Shown: positions 45,057-54,363, counted from the stretch's first letter. The stretch: DNA of 64,000 nt from Bradyrhizobium diazoefficiens (GCF_016612535.1 NZ_JAENXS010000001.1:1513501-1577500); one strand, 5' to 3'. Made by a program: numbers and translations. Notes: generated from the letters alone by a model not told the origin.

Positions 45057-45394
45057 ACCAGGGCTCCGCCGGAGAAGCTGAAGAAGGACATGAAAAAGCT
45101 CGACGCGGCGAAGGCGATCGACAGGCCGAACACGATCTGGATCAGCCGGCGGAAGCCGCCCGAGCTATCGCCGAACGCGAGCGTCAGGCCGGTCACAGTG
45201 ATGATGATGACCGACATGATCTTCGCGACCGGACCTTGCACCGACTCCAGGATCTGATTGAGCGGCGTCTCCCACGGCATCGAGGAGCCGGAGGCGTAGG
45301 CCGCGGGCGCGACAGCGATGGACATGAAGGCAATCGCCGTGAGGTCGATGAAGCGGCGGCGAACGTGACGGATCGCGGGAGGCAACTGGATCAT
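45053..45394 (-). CDS. trbC: TrbC/VirB2 pilin
   Basis: A 113-residue prepilin of the conjugative pilus. A long basic signal sequence (RRRFIDLTAIAFMSIAVAPAAYA) is followed by a short mature protein with two hydrophobic helices (VQGPVAKIMSVIIITVTGLTLAFGD and RRLIQIVFGLSIAFAASSF). TrbC-type pilins are trimmed and cyclised by the TraF peptidase, whose gene lies at 53.3 kb. It overlaps trbB by 4 bp. Confidence 0.93.
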   Translation of the reverse strand: MIQLPPAIRHVRRRFIDLTAIAFMSIAVAPAAYASGSSMPWETPLNQILESVQGPVAKIMSVIIITVTGLTLAFGDSSGGFRRLIQIVFGLSIAFAASSFFMSFFSFSGGALV

Positions 45395-46389
45395 GACGGG
45401 TCCTTGGGAAGCGAGGATTGGCCGCCCGCCCCGGCCGACTGGACGCGGTAATCGCCGGTGGCGGGATCGAGGCCGGCGACGAGAGCAAGTTCGGCGAGGC
45501 GGCGTTCGCTGCCGCGGCCGCGCAGCACCGCGACGAGATCGATGGTCTCGGCGATCAGCGCCTTGGGAACGGTGAGGACGGCTTCCTGGATGAGTTGCTC
45601 AAGGCGACGAAGCGCGCCCAGTGCCGTGCCGGCGTGAATCGTTCCGATCCCACCGGGGTGGCCCGTGCCCCAGGCTTTGAGGAGCTCCAGGGCTTCGCTG
45701 CCCCGCACCTCACCGATCGGAATCCGGTCGGGGCGTAGACGCAGCGAGGACCGGACCAGATCGGACAACGACGCCACGCCGTCCTTGGTGCGCAGCGCGA
45801 CCAGATTGGGCGCGCAGCATTGCAGCTCACGCGTATCCTCGATCAGGACCACGCGATCGGTGGTGCCGGCGATCTCGGCCAGCAGTGCGTTTGTCAGCGT
45901 GGTCTTGCCGGTCGAGGTGCCGCCGGCGACCAGGATGTTCTTGCGGGCGGCGACGGCTTCGCGGAGCATGCCCGCCTGGCCCGCCGTCATGATGCCGGCC
46001 GCCGCGTAATCATCCAGAGTGAAGACAGCAACGGCGGGCTTGCGGATCGCAAAGGCCGGCGCCGCAACGACAGGCGGGAGAAGCCCCTCGAACCTCTCCC
46101 CCGTCTCGGGAAGCTCGGCCGAGACGCGCGGCCTCTCGGCATGCACCTCAGCACCGACATGGTGCGCAACCAGGCGCACGATCCGCTCGCCGTCGGCGGC
46201 GGACATCATTCGTCCGCTATCCTCGAGCCCGCCGGACAGCCGGTCGATCCAGAGCCGTCCATCGGGGTTGAGCATCACCTCGACGATCGAGGGGTCTTCG
46301 AGGAAGCTGGCTATCGCGGGGCCCAGCGCAGTCCGCAGCATGCGCGCGCCACGCGAAAAGGCTTCCGAATGGTGTGAAGTGCCCGCCAC
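45391..46389 (-). CDS. trbB: TrbB/VirB11 conjugative transfer ATPase
   Basis: A 332-residue hexameric secretion ATPase, first gene of the trb operon. The C-terminal domain has Walker [19 protein letters not shown], the Asp box [12 protein letters not shown], Walker B-like [25 protein letters not shown] and the His box [19 protein letters not shown]. The P-loop reads GTSTGKT rather than the common GTGSGKT. The promoter presumably lies in the 356 bp upstream, between it and the GNAT gene. Confidence 0.93.
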   Translation of the reverse strand: MAGTSHHSEAFSRGARMLRTALGPAIASFLEDPSIVEVMLNPDGRLWIDRLSGGLEDSGRMMSAADGERIVRLVAHHVGAEVHAERPRVSAELPETGERFEGLLPPVVAAPAFAIRKPAVAVFTLDDYAAAGIMTAGQAGMLREAVAARKNILVAGGTSTGKTTLTNALLAEIAGTTDRVVLIEDTRELQCCAPNLVALRTKDGVASLSDLVRSSLRLRPDRIPIGEVRGSEALELLKAWGTGHPGGIGTIHAGTALGALRRLEQLIQEAVLTVPKALIAETIDLVAVLRGRGSERRLAELALVAGLDPATGDYRVQSAGAGGQSSLPKDPS

Positions 46390-46745
46390 GATCGTCCCCC
46401 GAAGGCCAATCGCGGCAAGCGATCGGCGATGGGGATGGATAGAAAAGGCAGGAGACGCGTCAGTTCAACAAGTATTCAGCCGTCGTAAGGAGCCAGCGTA
46501 GAGCAGAGAAAAAATATTTGCGCTGTCGTATCTCTCAAGCACGCGATGTGATCGCCAGCAAGGGTGGCGCATGTCGATTCGCCGCCGTCCCGGCGACACA
46601 GCGTATTGGAGTCGAGTGTGTTTACTTGGCGCAGACCGCGGAGGCGGAGTTCGAAATAGCGCCCATGCGGCCGAAGAGCAGGCGTATGCGGAAGCCGGCG
46701 ATCGCCACGTGTGCTGTCGCAACAGACGCAGCAAGAGGTCGAAGT
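46390..46745. other. Intergenic region between trbB and the GNAT gene
   Basis: About 356 bp. Open frames on both strands resemble nothing I recognise and lack ribosome-binding sites. The segment next to trbB probably carries the trb operon promoter. The rest may be sequence that came with the GNAT gene, which interrupts the usual trbB-CopG-traG order. Confidence 0.35.
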
Positions 46746-47219
46746 TCACAATTCCATATGCACGATCTCGATAGGCTCGCCACCGCGACCGTGAGAAAAG
46801 TGACCTCTACCTATGCTTCTAAAGCCATGCTTTTGATAGAAACCTTCGGCATTGATCGTCGCTTCGAGCCTCACTGGACCGTTATGGCCCAACCGTGCCT
46901 GGACAATGCCGATCTCGAGCAGCCGCCGCCCCAGTCCGGCGCCAGCAGCTTCTGGCGACATAAATAGGCGTGTTACTTCGCCAGGCTCTGCATCGACAAA
47001 TCCGACCACAATGCCCCCGCGCAGACACACGGTCATTCGCCCCTTGGCGATGAGCTCTTCGTAAAATGCCGGTGTACGCTCACCCATCCAATTCTCGATT
47101 TGATTGCGAGAATAGGACGCGCGTGCAAGGCCGTCGATCGACGCCTTCGTGATGTTGAAAACCGTCTCCGCGTCTTCGCGGCGAGCGGCTCTGAAGGAAA
47201 TATCGCCGTCGAGCGTCAT
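46746..47219 (-). CDS. GNAT-family N-acetyltransferase
   Basis: A 157-residue GNAT acetyltransferase with the N-terminal FRAARREDAETVFNITKASI strand-helix, the acetyl-CoA loop VTRLFMSPEAAGAGLGRRLLE (the R/Q-x-x-G-x-G/A motif) and the C-terminal RLEATINAEGFYQKHGFRSIGRG segment. The acceptor substrate is unknown. It lies alone between the trb operon and the CopG/traG genes, with 235-355 bp of empty sequence on both sides, and is not part of the transfer machinery as known. It may be a small resistance or metabolic passenger. Confidence 0.82.
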   Translation of the reverse strand: MTLDGDISFRAARREDAETVFNITKASIDGLARASYSRNQIENWMGERTPAFYEELIAKGRMTVCLRGGIVVGFVDAEPGEVTRLFMSPEAAGAGLGRRLLEIGIVQARLGHNGPVRLEATINAEGFYQKHGFRSIGRGHFSHGRGGEPIEIVHMEL

Positions 47220-47456
47220 AAGAAGTGCACTCCAGATGTCCCTTGCGCCTTATCCGTTTGCGGATTTGCCGTTGTCCGGTCATGGGTGGGTCGACGGATC
47301 ACGGCACTCTTCGGCGAATACCTTCCTCAGGGAGAGCCCCGAGGGGTTCTTATCGCAGTGAAAACGAACGACCTCATATTCGCTCTATTCTACATATCGG
47401 CGGACCTTTTTCGCGGCGCACGCAGGTTTCCTGCAGACTTCGATCCAGATGCGCGG

Positions 47457-47897
47457 CTAGTCACCCTGAAACGCCCCAGTCTTCTGAACATCCTCCGGGA
47501 TCTCCTGCCGGAGCTTCGGCCCTTGATTGAGCCGCCGCCCTAATGCGGCGACGAAATTATCATAACGCGCGCCGGCCTGTGCTCTTGCGGCCTTGGCGGC
47601 CGGTTCGGGGAGTGGCGGTGTTGTTGTGAGCCAAAAGCGGATGAAGAGAGCGATGGTCTCGATCGAAATCCCGACATCCCGCTCAAGCCGCGCGATTCGG
47701 CGGTCGACCTGCTCGATGCGCTTGGCAATAGCAGCTTCACGCCGTTCATCGGCGTCCGGTGACAGAAAGGACGCGATGGCGGCTTCCGCGATGAGCGACA
47801 GCGACTGCTCGCGCCGGGCGGCGTAGGCTGACAGCGCCTTCATGACGTCAGGATCGAGATAGACCGACATCTGGGCCTTCTTCTTCGGCGCGGTCAT
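47457..47897 (-). CDS. CopG-family ribbon-helix-helix protein next to traG
   Basis: A 146-residue protein with an N-terminal ribbon-helix-helix motif (QMSVYLDPDVMKALSAYAARREQSLSLIAEAAIASFL), then a coiled-coil and a hydrophobic segment (ISIETIALFIRFWLTTTP) that may touch the membrane. It lies 7 bp behind traG, the standard place for this family in trb-type elements, and may act as a relaxosome accessory or regulator. Confidence 0.87.
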   Translation of the reverse strand: MTAPKKKAQMSVYLDPDVMKALSAYAARREQSLSLIAEAAIASFLSPDADERREAAIAKRIEQVDRRIARLERDVGISIETIALFIRFWLTTTPPLPEPAAKAARAQAGARYDNFVAALGRRLNQGPKLRQEIPEDVQKTGAFQGD

Positions 47898-47904
47898 GCC
47901 TGCC

Positions 47905-49884
47905 TCACAATCCGAGATCGTCGCCGGGATCGAGCGACGCTTGGCGCGCGACGCCCTGCATGTCGGTCATGCGCCTGATCCGCGGGGCTGCTTCATCGGC
48001 CTCGTCGGCGAGATCAGACGCGAACTCGTTGTCGAGCGGTTCCTTCTTTTCCACGATGTCTCGATTCAGTTCCGGCTGCCGCCGGCGGTCGGCGGTCTTT
48101 GGATCTTCGTCGTCCGTCTGGTCGTCGGTCGACCTCTCTGATGCCGTTGGACGCGGCGGCAGTGGCCGTGAACTCCAGTCGTCCGGCCGGCCGCCATTGG
48201 GTTTGGACAGCGTCGGCGGCGCCATGATGCGCTCCTGGAAGCGTCCATCCTCGTAATAGCGCGCCTTCTTCGCCCGGATCGGATGGAGACCCGACATCAT
48301 GACGATCTCGTCCGATGGCGGCAGCTGCATCATCTCGCCGGGCGTGAGCAGCGGGCGGGCAGTCTCCGACCGCGACACCATCAGGTGGCCCAGCCAAGGC
48401 GCGAGCCGGCTTCCGGCATAGTTCTTCATCGCCTTCATCTCGGTCGCGGTGCCGAGCGCGTCGCTCACCCGCTTCGCGGTCCGCTCGTCGTTGGTCGCGA
48501 AGCTGACCCGGACGTGACAGTTGTCGAGAATCGAGTTGTTGGGCCCGTAAGCCTTCTCGATCTGGTTCAGCGATTGCGCGATCAGGAAGCTCTTGATGCC
48601 GTACCCCGCCATGAACGCCAGCGCAGACTCGAAGAAGTCGAGCCGGCCGAGCGCCGGGAATTCGTCGAGCATCAGGAGAAGCCGACGACGGCCGGCCTTG
48701 GCCTGCAGATCCTCGGTCAGACGGCGGCCGATCTGATTGAGGATCAATCGGATCAGCGGCTTGGTGCGGTTGATGTCCGAGGGCGGCACCACGAGGTACA
48801 GCGTGGTCGCTCGCTCTCCGCCGACGATGTCGGTGATCCGCCAGTCGCAGCGTCGCGTCACCTCCGCCACCACCGGATCTCGGTAGAGGCCCAGGAACGA
48901 CATCGCAGTGCTCAAGACGCCGGATCGTTCGTTGCCGGACTTGTTCAGTAGCTCGCGCGCGGCGGAAGCGACGACAGGATGGACGCCGGCCTCGCCGAGA
49001 TGCGCCGTCCGCATCATTGCGGCAAGCGTCGACTCGATCGGTCGCTTGGGATCGGACAGAAAGGCTGCGACGCCGGCGAGGGTTTTGTCCTGCTCGGCAT
49101 AGAGGACGTGGAGAATCGCGCCGACCAGGAGCGCGTGACTGGTTTTCTCCCAGTGGTTCCGCTTCTCGAGGCTGCCCTCCGGGTCCACCAGAATGTCGGC
49201 GATGTTCTGGACGTCGCGCACCTCCCACTCGCCACGGCGGACCTCCAGCAGCGGATTGTAGGCCGAGGACTTTGGGTTGGTCGGGTCGAACAGAAGGACG
49301 CGGCCGTGGCGCGCGCGAAAGCCGGCGGTGAGCTGCCAGTTCTCCCCCTTGATATCGTGGACGATGGCCGACCCCGGCCACGTCAGGAGCGACGGGATGA
49401 CGAGGCCGACGCCCTTGCCGCTCCGGGTCGGCGCGAAACACAGAACATGCTCCGGTCCATCATGGCGAAGATAGGTGCGCTCAAACCGGCCGAGCACGAC
49501 ACCGTCCGGCGCGAGCAATCCGGCCTGCTCGATCTCCTTTGCCTCTGCCCATCGCGCGGAGCCATAGGTCTCGGCATTCTCTGCTTCGCGGGCACGCCAG
49601 ACCGACATGCCGATTGCGACAGCTGCGGCGATGATGCCACCGGATGCCGCGATATAGGCGCCCTCCATGAAGATCGACGGCGCGTAAGCATCGTAGGCGT
49701 ACCACCACCAGAAGAAGGCGGGTGGGAGATAGAACGGAAAATGCAATAGCTCGAACCAAGGCTTTCCGAGCTGGGGCTGGAAGCCGAGCCGCCAAGCCGT
49801 CCATTCCGTCGCGGCCCAGACCGTCAACAGGACGGTCGCGAAGACCGTGATGACCTGTCCCCAGAGAATCTTGGTCGCGGACAT
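47905..49884 (-). CDS. traG: TraG/VirD4 type IV coupling protein
   Basis: A 659-residue coupling ATPase that links the relaxosome to the T4SS. The N-terminus has transmembrane segments (ILWGQVITVFATVLLTVWAA and two more by residue 95). The cytoplasmic domain has Walker A CFAPTRSGKGVGLVIPSLL, Walker B LLLMLDEFPALGRLDFFES and the RSETARPLLTPGEMMQLP segment near the C-terminus, followed by an acidic, disordered tail. The ATG at 49884 has AGGAGAGG upstream; the frame open to 50376 overlaps the relaxase gene and is discounted. Confidence 0.94.
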   Translation of the reverse strand: MSATKILWGQVITVFATVLLTVWAATEWTAWRLGFQPQLGKPWFELLHFPFYLPPAFFWWWYAYDAYAPSIFMEGAYIAASGGIIAAAVAIGMSVWRAREAENAETYGSARWAEAKEIEQAGLLAPDGVVLGRFERTYLRHDGPEHVLCFAPTRSGKGVGLVIPSLLTWPGSAIVHDIKGENWQLTAGFRARHGRVLLFDPTNPKSSAYNPLLEVRRGEWEVRDVQNIADILVDPEGSLEKRNHWEKTSHALLVGAILHVLYAEQDKTLAGVAAFLSDPKRPIESTLAAMMRTAHLGEAGVHPVVASAARELLNKSGNERSGVLSTAMSFLGLYRDPVVAEVTRRCDWRITDIVGGERATTLYLVVPPSDINRTKPLIRLILNQIGRRLTEDLQAKAGRRRLLLMLDEFPALGRLDFFESALAFMAGYGIKSFLIAQSLNQIEKAYGPNNSILDNCHVRVSFATNDERTAKRVSDALGTATEMKAMKNYAGSRLAPWLGHLMVSRSETARPLLTPGEMMQLPPSDEIVMMSGLHPIRAKKARYYEDGRFQERIMAPPTLSKPNGGRPDDWSSRPLPPRPTASERSTDDQTDDEDPKTADRRRQPELNRDIVEKKEPLDNEFASDLADEADEAAPRIRRMTDMQGVARQASLDPGDDLGL

Positions 49885-49925
49885 CGCGGCCGCCCTCTCC
49901 TGACGTCGGTGATTGGAAGGATCGC

Positions 49926-51665
49926 TCACAGGCCGAGCCCCCGGTTGCGCCCAAAACCCCAATCGATGCCGCCGTCGCTGCGGGCCACGCCAGAGACATG
50001 CCGGCCGAGCTGCTTTTCGAGTGAGGGCGTCCAGGGCACGAGCTGAAAGCCGAGACCATCGTCGATCATGGCGAAGCGGCCGGAAGCGAGCGCGAAGCGC
50101 TGCCGATAAGTGCCGGCCACATACTCGCCGCCAGCCGACGGGTTGAACGGCTGGCCGGTCTCGGCGGCGAGCTGCTTGCCGAGATCCTCTAACTCCCGGC
50201 GGCGTAGCGTGCCGATGAGGTTCTTCGCGAACATCAGTCCGCGCGCCTGGCGTTCGGCGAGACCCTGCTCGATAAGCTGCTCGGCCCGCCGTTGCATAGC
50301 GTCGCGGACCTCGGCACCGAAGCCGGCCTGGCCGAGCGCCATAGGGTCGCGCGCGACGGCCTGCCGATCGAGCCATGTCGCGCCGCTCGCCGTGACTTGC
50401 GCTTCAATCGAGAGATCGGAACGGACGGCGAGCGCCACGCGATGCCGCCCTTGCGCGTCGTAGAATTTGCGTAGCTCGACGATCGAGCCTGGCGCGCTGT
50501 CGCCGGCAGCGTCGAGGTCGGGGAGCCTGATGTGATGGGTGCGGCCATCTACGCCGTCGACCACGGCATAGACGGTCCCCCTGAGCTCGTCGTCGAGACC
50601 GCGATCGACGAGACGCCCGATGACAGGGACGTCGAGGCTTTCGCCCGCCAGCACGTAGCTTGCGGTCCCGCGCTCGATGCCGCGTTCGGTCAGGCTGTGG
50701 TGAATGCGCTTGATAATGTCGCCGCGTTCGCCGAGCTCGCGCAACGTCGCTTCAGTGGCCTCGTCCATGACCCATTGGCCCGGCCCGAGTTGACGCGCAA
50801 GGCCGAGGCTCTCCAAGCGTCGCAGCCGGCCAACCTTCAACGCATGGAACTGATCAGGCGGCTCGGCCGGATTGGGCGCAAGGTCGATGACGCCGTGCCG
50901 GCCTGCGTCACGAACAAGCTGGCGGTCGAGCTGCGTCCAGCTTTCGGCTTCGACCTGGCGCTCGAGCGATCGGCGAATGTCGAGATCGGAGCGCAGACCC
51001 AGCTCCTGTGTGACCAGGTCCTGGGCGCGGGCGCGCATCCCCTCCTTGATGTAGTCGCGGGAGATGACGAGATCCCGGCCATCTTCGGCGACGCCGCGCA
51101 CGATGATGTGGACATGCGGGTGCTGGGTATTCCAGTGATCAACGCCCACCCAGTCGAGTCGGGTAGCCAGATCCTTCTCCATCTGGCCAACCAGCTCGCG
51201 CGCAAAGCCCTTGAGGTCGGCCATGTCAGGCGCGTCCACGGGCGAGACGATGAAACGGAAGTGGTGCCGGTCATCCTGACAGCGCTCGGCAAAGGCCTTG
51301 GGATCGGCATCCTCCGTGTCCGGGCCGAACAGACGGGCCCTCTCCCCGTCCCGGGTGACGCCCTCGCGCCGGAGGTAGCCGAGATGAGCTGTGAGCGGCG
51401 CCGATCTCGCCCTATGCCGGACAACGCGGGTCTTGATCGTCACCAGACGCGAACGGCCGGTGAGCAGGCGGTTCGCCCGCACGCTGGCGACGCGGCCGCG
51501 CCCGAAGGTCGAGCGCTTCGCACTTCTCAGAAAACCCTGTCGCGAGATCCCGCCGCCGGCGCGCTGAGCGGCGGCGAGCGCCTGCGCGATGAAGGGCTTT
51601 GCGCGCTGGCTTCGCGAGGAGCGGATGCGGCCGGGCCGCGGCTGGAAATCGTTCTCTTCAGCCAT
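49926..51665 (-). CDS. Relaxase (VirD2-like, DUF3363-containing)
   Basis: A 579-residue MobP-type relaxase. The N-terminal nuclease part shows RSRLVTIKTRVVRHRARSAP and AHLGYLRREGVTRDGE, then HHFRFIVSPVDAPDM and the metal-binding histidine motif DHWNTQHPHVHIIVRG. The long C-terminal part is the DUF3363 region. Relaxases of this type nick at oriT and pilot the strand to TraG, encoded 41 bp downstream. The ATG at 51665 (MAEENDFQPRPG) is the usual start. The upstream 350 bp carry a repeat cluster that is an oriT candidate. Confidence 0.9.
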   Translation of the reverse strand: MAEENDFQPRPGRIRSSRSQRAKPFIAQALAAAQRAGGGISRQGFLRSAKRSTFGRGRVASVRANRLLTGRSRLVTIKTRVVRHRARSAPLTAHLGYLRREGVTRDGERARLFGPDTEDADPKAFAERCQDDRHHFRFIVSPVDAPDMADLKGFARELVGQMEKDLATRLDWVGVDHWNTQHPHVHIIVRGVAEDGRDLVISRDYIKEGMRARAQDLVTQELGLRSDLDIRRSLERQVEAESWTQLDRQLVRDAGRHGVIDLAPNPAEPPDQFHALKVGRLRRLESLGLARQLGPGQWVMDEATEATLRELGERGDIIKRIHHSLTERGIERGTASYVLAGESLDVPVIGRLVDRGLDDELRGTVYAVVDGVDGRTHHIRLPDLDAAGDSAPGSIVELRKFYDAQGRHRVALAVRSDLSIEAQVTASGATWLDRQAVARDPMALGQAGFGAEVRDAMQRRAEQLIEQGLAERQARGLMFAKNLIGTLRRRELEDLGKQLAAETGQPFNPSAGGEYVAGTYRQRFALASGRFAMIDDGLGFQLVPWTPSLEKQLGRHVSGVARSDGGIDWGFGRNRGLGL

Positions 51666-52019
51666 TGCCAGCCTCGGCAATGTGCGAAAAGAAGAGTCCC
51701 TGCAATGCGTTGATGGTGAGGCGCACATTGCGCGCCGAAGCCGCACATTGCCGGATCAGAGAAAAACACCAGCAACAACAACCGACCGACCGAGCCGCAC
51801 ATTGCGGCCTTTTATCTCGCCCTCGTTCGGTCGTTGCGTGCTGGTCTCCCTCGCCTGCTCTTTCTCCTTCGCAGGAATGCGGTAAGACACGCCTGAGCAC
51901 GAAGTCGCATCGGATCGGGGTGCGGAGCCGGCATTGCGCGGCGATGATCGAAATATCCGCAGCTTGGGTGCTGAGGGGCGCGCATCGATTGGACCCATGG
52001 TTTCGGCGAAGCCCTGCAT
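51666..52019. other. Candidate oriT region with CGCACATTGC repeats
   Basis: A gene-free 354-bp gap between the relaxase gene and the lytic transglycosylase gene. The decamer CGCACATTGC occurs at 51722, 51742 and 51796 in direct orientation and at 51677-51686 inverted. Each contains the small palindrome GCA-CAT-TGC, and two copies extend into hairpins (GCGCA/TGCGC and GCCGCA/TGCGGC). Place and repeat structure fit an origin of transfer or an accessory-protein binding site. No nic site could be proved; GCAGGAAT at 51871 only loosely resembles the complement of the P-type nic core. Confidence 0.5.
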
Positions 52020-52928
52020 TCATTGCGATCGTCCCGTTGTCGAGAGCGCGACGAATAGGCCTTCCGACTGCGGCGCAATCGCCGAGAGATCGTGCACTGG
52101 AACGGCAGCGGGTCTGTCGTGCGCTCGTCGATCAGGCGTCGCTGACGTGACAGCCGGCGGTCCGTCAGCGTGGTCGAAAAACAGCGGCGCCCGCGTCCAG
52201 GATGAACGAGAAGAGGCCGCGAGGAGAAGAGGTCCTGGTGCCCTCTCCGCATCGACAAAAGGGACGATGGCCGCAACATAGGCGACAGTCTCCGCCGGCA
52301 GCGGACGATCTCTATCGCGAAAATCCTCGTAGCGGCCGGGGCCTGCATTGTAGGCCGCAAGGAAGCCCGGCGAACCGTAGCGGTCGTGAAGCTCGCGGAG
52401 GAGGGCGGTGCCGGCAAGGATGTTGTCATGGGGATCGAAGGGATCGCGCCCGAGACCATAGCGAGCGCGCATATCCGCCCAGGTCCTGGGCATGAGTTGC
52501 ATCAGACCGAGCGCACCCTTGGGTGAAACGGCGCGCCGCTCGCCATGGCTCTCGATGCGCATGACGGCGTGTATCCATGCTGCCGGAATGCCAAAGCGCT
52601 GCGCGGCTTCCGCCACATGGGTGGCATAGCGATCGTTCGTCGGTTGACCGCGCGCCGGCACTTTCTCTGCTGACACTGCCGGCATTGCCCCGCCGATCAC
52701 CAGCAGGCCGGTAAGGAGGAGAACGGCAAGGCCCGCCGTGGCTCCGCCATTACGGCGCGGCGTCCTGCTGCCTACCGGCGGTGCGCACGGACCTCCAGTT
52801 TGACCACCGCTGTGCGCGGCGGCCGGTCGACGGTTGCGCGGACCGGACGGAAGAGACGGCTTTGCCGCGCGCAAGGGGATCGAGCTTCGATGCGCCTTGT
52901 CGGCGGCGTGCGTGACGGGACCCTGCAT
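52020..52928 (-). CDS. Lytic transglycosylase (VirB1-like)
   Basis: A 302-residue protein with a soluble-lytic-transglycosylase (SLT) domain. The catalytic glutamate lies in AVMRIESHGERRAVSPKGALGLMQLMPRTW, and the FLAAYNAGPGRYED motif closes the domain. A hydrophobic segment around residues 64-85 (AGLAVLLLTGLLVIGGAMPAVSA) would be the signal peptide or anchor, so the first ~60 residues are either cytoplasmic or the true start is later. The enzyme opens peptidoglycan for T4SS assembly. The gene lies 3 bp behind DUF736 copy 1. Confidence 0.9.
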   Translation of the reverse strand: MQGPVTHAADKAHRSSIPLRAAKPSLPSGPRNRRPAAAHSGGQTGGPCAPPVGSRTPRRNGGATAGLAVLLLTGLLVIGGAMPAVSAEKVPARGQPTNDRYATHVAEAAQRFGIPAAWIHAVMRIESHGERRAVSPKGALGLMQLMPRTWADMRARYGLGRDPFDPHDNILAGTALLRELHDRYGSPGFLAAYNAGPGRYEDFRDRDRPLPAETVAYVAAIVPFVDAERAPGPLLLAASSRSSWTRAPLFFDHADGPPAVTSATPDRRAHDRPAAVPVHDLSAIAPQSEGLFVALSTTGRSQ

Positions 52929-52931
52929 GCA

Positions 52932-53267
52932 TCAATCCCGCTCGGCGCGCTGTGGCAGACGAGTCCAGTTCAGCGTCCAGACCGACTTGTCGTCGCCCGA
53001 TTGGAAGAGATTGGCGCGGATCGGCCGCGGCAGCGCCGGGTCGTCAATGATGAGCGAAACGTACTCGCCGGCCTTTTCGCCGGTGCGTTTCCATCCTGCG
53101 CCGATCTCTGGACCCTCCGGGTCTCCGAGGCGGATGCGGTAGTCCGGCGCGTTCTCGGCATCCGAGGATTCGGCTGGGGTGAGGATCAGAATCCGCTCGA
53201 AGAACAGCGTTTCAACGCGTCCGGTGAAGGTGGACTTGTCGCGGGTGAACTGGCCGATCTGCGCCAT
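52932..53267 (-). CDS. DUF736 family protein (copy 1)
   Basis: A 111-residue DUF736 protein (AQIGQFTRDKSTFTGRVETLFFER ... ENAPDYRIRLGDPEGPEIGAGWKRTGEKAGEYVSLIIDDPALPRPIRANLF). The family is abundant on rhizobial plasmids and conjugative elements and probably has an OB-like beta fold, but its function is unknown. The ATG at 53267 has AAGGAGG upstream. A second copy lies at 59148-59474. Confidence 0.88.
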   Translation of the reverse strand: MAQIGQFTRDKSTFTGRVETLFFERILILTPAESSDAENAPDYRIRLGDPEGPEIGAGWKRTGEKAGEYVSLIIDDPALPRPIRANLFQSGDDKSVWTLNWTRLPQRAERD

Positions 53268-53302
53268 GGGAGGCCTCCTTACTTGGCGGGTTGGGAAGCA
53301 GG

Positions 53303-53848
53303 TCAATGGGTGGCGGCGCGCCAGACGAAGCGGCCGTCACCGGCCTCGTCGGTCCAAAGCGGGACCGCGCGCGCGGCGATCGAGCTGACGGGGAGCGCGC
53401 CGAAATAGCGGCCGTCCAGGCTGTGCGGGACGGTCGGGTTCATGAGGAAGACTTCGCCCGGCTGGAGGGTGTGGCAACCGCTCCAGCGCGGCAGCGGACG
53501 GCCGAGATGGTCGCGATCGTGTGCGGCGCCGACATCGACATGATCGACGGTGATGGCATCGCCGGACCGGCACACGGTTTGCCCTGGCAGCGCCATCACG
53601 TGCTTCAGCAGCGGCACACCTTTTGGAAGAAAGCCTCCATCGGCGAGGACGTTCGCGATGGGCTCTGGCAGCCGCACCACGACCAGTTCGAGAGCATGCA
53701 GCCGTCCCAGCGGATGCAGCGCGTAGAGCCCAATCGGTGTGCTCGCGGTGGCGTTCCAGATCAGCCGCGGCATGGGATGAACGAACACCAAGCCGCCGGC
53801 GACGAGCACCGCAATGTACGTCGCCATGACGTAGCCAAATCGGGTCAT
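53303..53848 (-). CDS. traF: TraF-type S26 signal peptidase (conjugative pilin maturation)
   Basis: A 181-residue membrane peptidase of the S26 family, TraF branch. An N-terminal transmembrane helix (ATYIAVLVAGGLVFVHP) is followed by the catalytic serine in NATASTPIGLYAL and the lysine region LPKGVPLLKHVMALPGQTVC. The C-terminal domain has LDGRYFGALPVSSIAARAVPLW. TraF cleaves and cyclises TrbC pilin in RP4. It overlaps the DUF2840 gene by 4 bp and sits in the partition/transfer operon rather than with trbC. Confidence 0.9.
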   Translation of the reverse strand: MTRFGYVMATYIAVLVAGGLVFVHPMPRLIWNATASTPIGLYALHPLGRLHALELVVVRLPEPIANVLADGGFLPKGVPLLKHVMALPGQTVCRSGDAITVDHVDVGAAHDRDHLGRPLPRWSGCHTLQPGEVFLMNPTVPHSLDGRYFGALPVSSIAARAVPLWTDEAGDGRFVWRAATH

Positions 53849-54363
53849 GGCGTGACGCTCCGGCGCTTGAGCCAGGCGACATGTTGCTCGCGCGTGTACG
53901 CGCGCGGCACATGGTCGGCGGCGAGACGGTTGTGGAGATGTCGCCAGTATTCGGGGGCGGCGTCGGCCGGATCGATGGCGAGCGCCTCGATGGCGTCGAT
54001 CGCCTGCAACACGCGCTCGACCTTCGGCCAGCTATCGACGCGCAGGAGGATGTCGCCGCCGGGGCGGACGAATGGCAGCGTCTGATAGCGCTGACCCGCC
54101 TCCACGGCGCGCACGATGTCCATGCGCGACACGACAGTGCCATAGTCGTTTGAGGCCCAGCGGACGAAGCCGAAGATGCTGCCGGGTGCAAAACTTGAGA
54201 TGCTGCGGCGACGGTCGAGGATCTTCTCTTCCGTACGACGGCCGAAGCGCAGCCAGTGCTCGATCCGCTTCTCGATCCAGGTCAGTTCGACATGGGTGAA
54301 CGCGACCTCGCGCCGATGGGAGGGCGGCACGGTGCGCGGCGGCAAGGCCTCATTGTCGTTCAT
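53845..54363 (-). CDS. DUF2840 domain protein
   Basis: A 172-residue protein of the DUF2840 family (VELTWIEKRIEHWLRFGRRTEEKILDRRRSISSFAPGSIFGFVRWASNDYGT). It is encoded between traF and the RHH gene, overlapping each by 4 bp, an order kept in many alphaproteobacterial conjugative elements. It is cytoplasmic by appearance; function unknown. Confidence 0.88.
   Translation of the reverse strand: MNDNEALPPRTVPPSHRREVAFTHVELTWIEKRIEHWLRFGRRTEEKILDRRRSISSFAPGSIFGFVRWASNDYGTVVSRMDIVRAVEAGQRYQTLPFVRPGGDILLRVDSWPKVERVLQAIDAIEALAIDPADAAPEYWRHLHNRLAADHVPRAYTREQHVAWLKRRSVTP

Noticed and set aside
48014..49441. A 475-codon minus-strand frame inside traG
   Set aside because: Out-of-frame reading of traG, whose Walker A/B motifs lie in the other frame; composition is arginine/alanine-rich.
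51871..51878. GCAGGAAT as a possible nic site (complement of a P-type nic core)
   Set aside because: Only a loose match; short enough to occur by chance. Mentioned in the oriT entry but not called.
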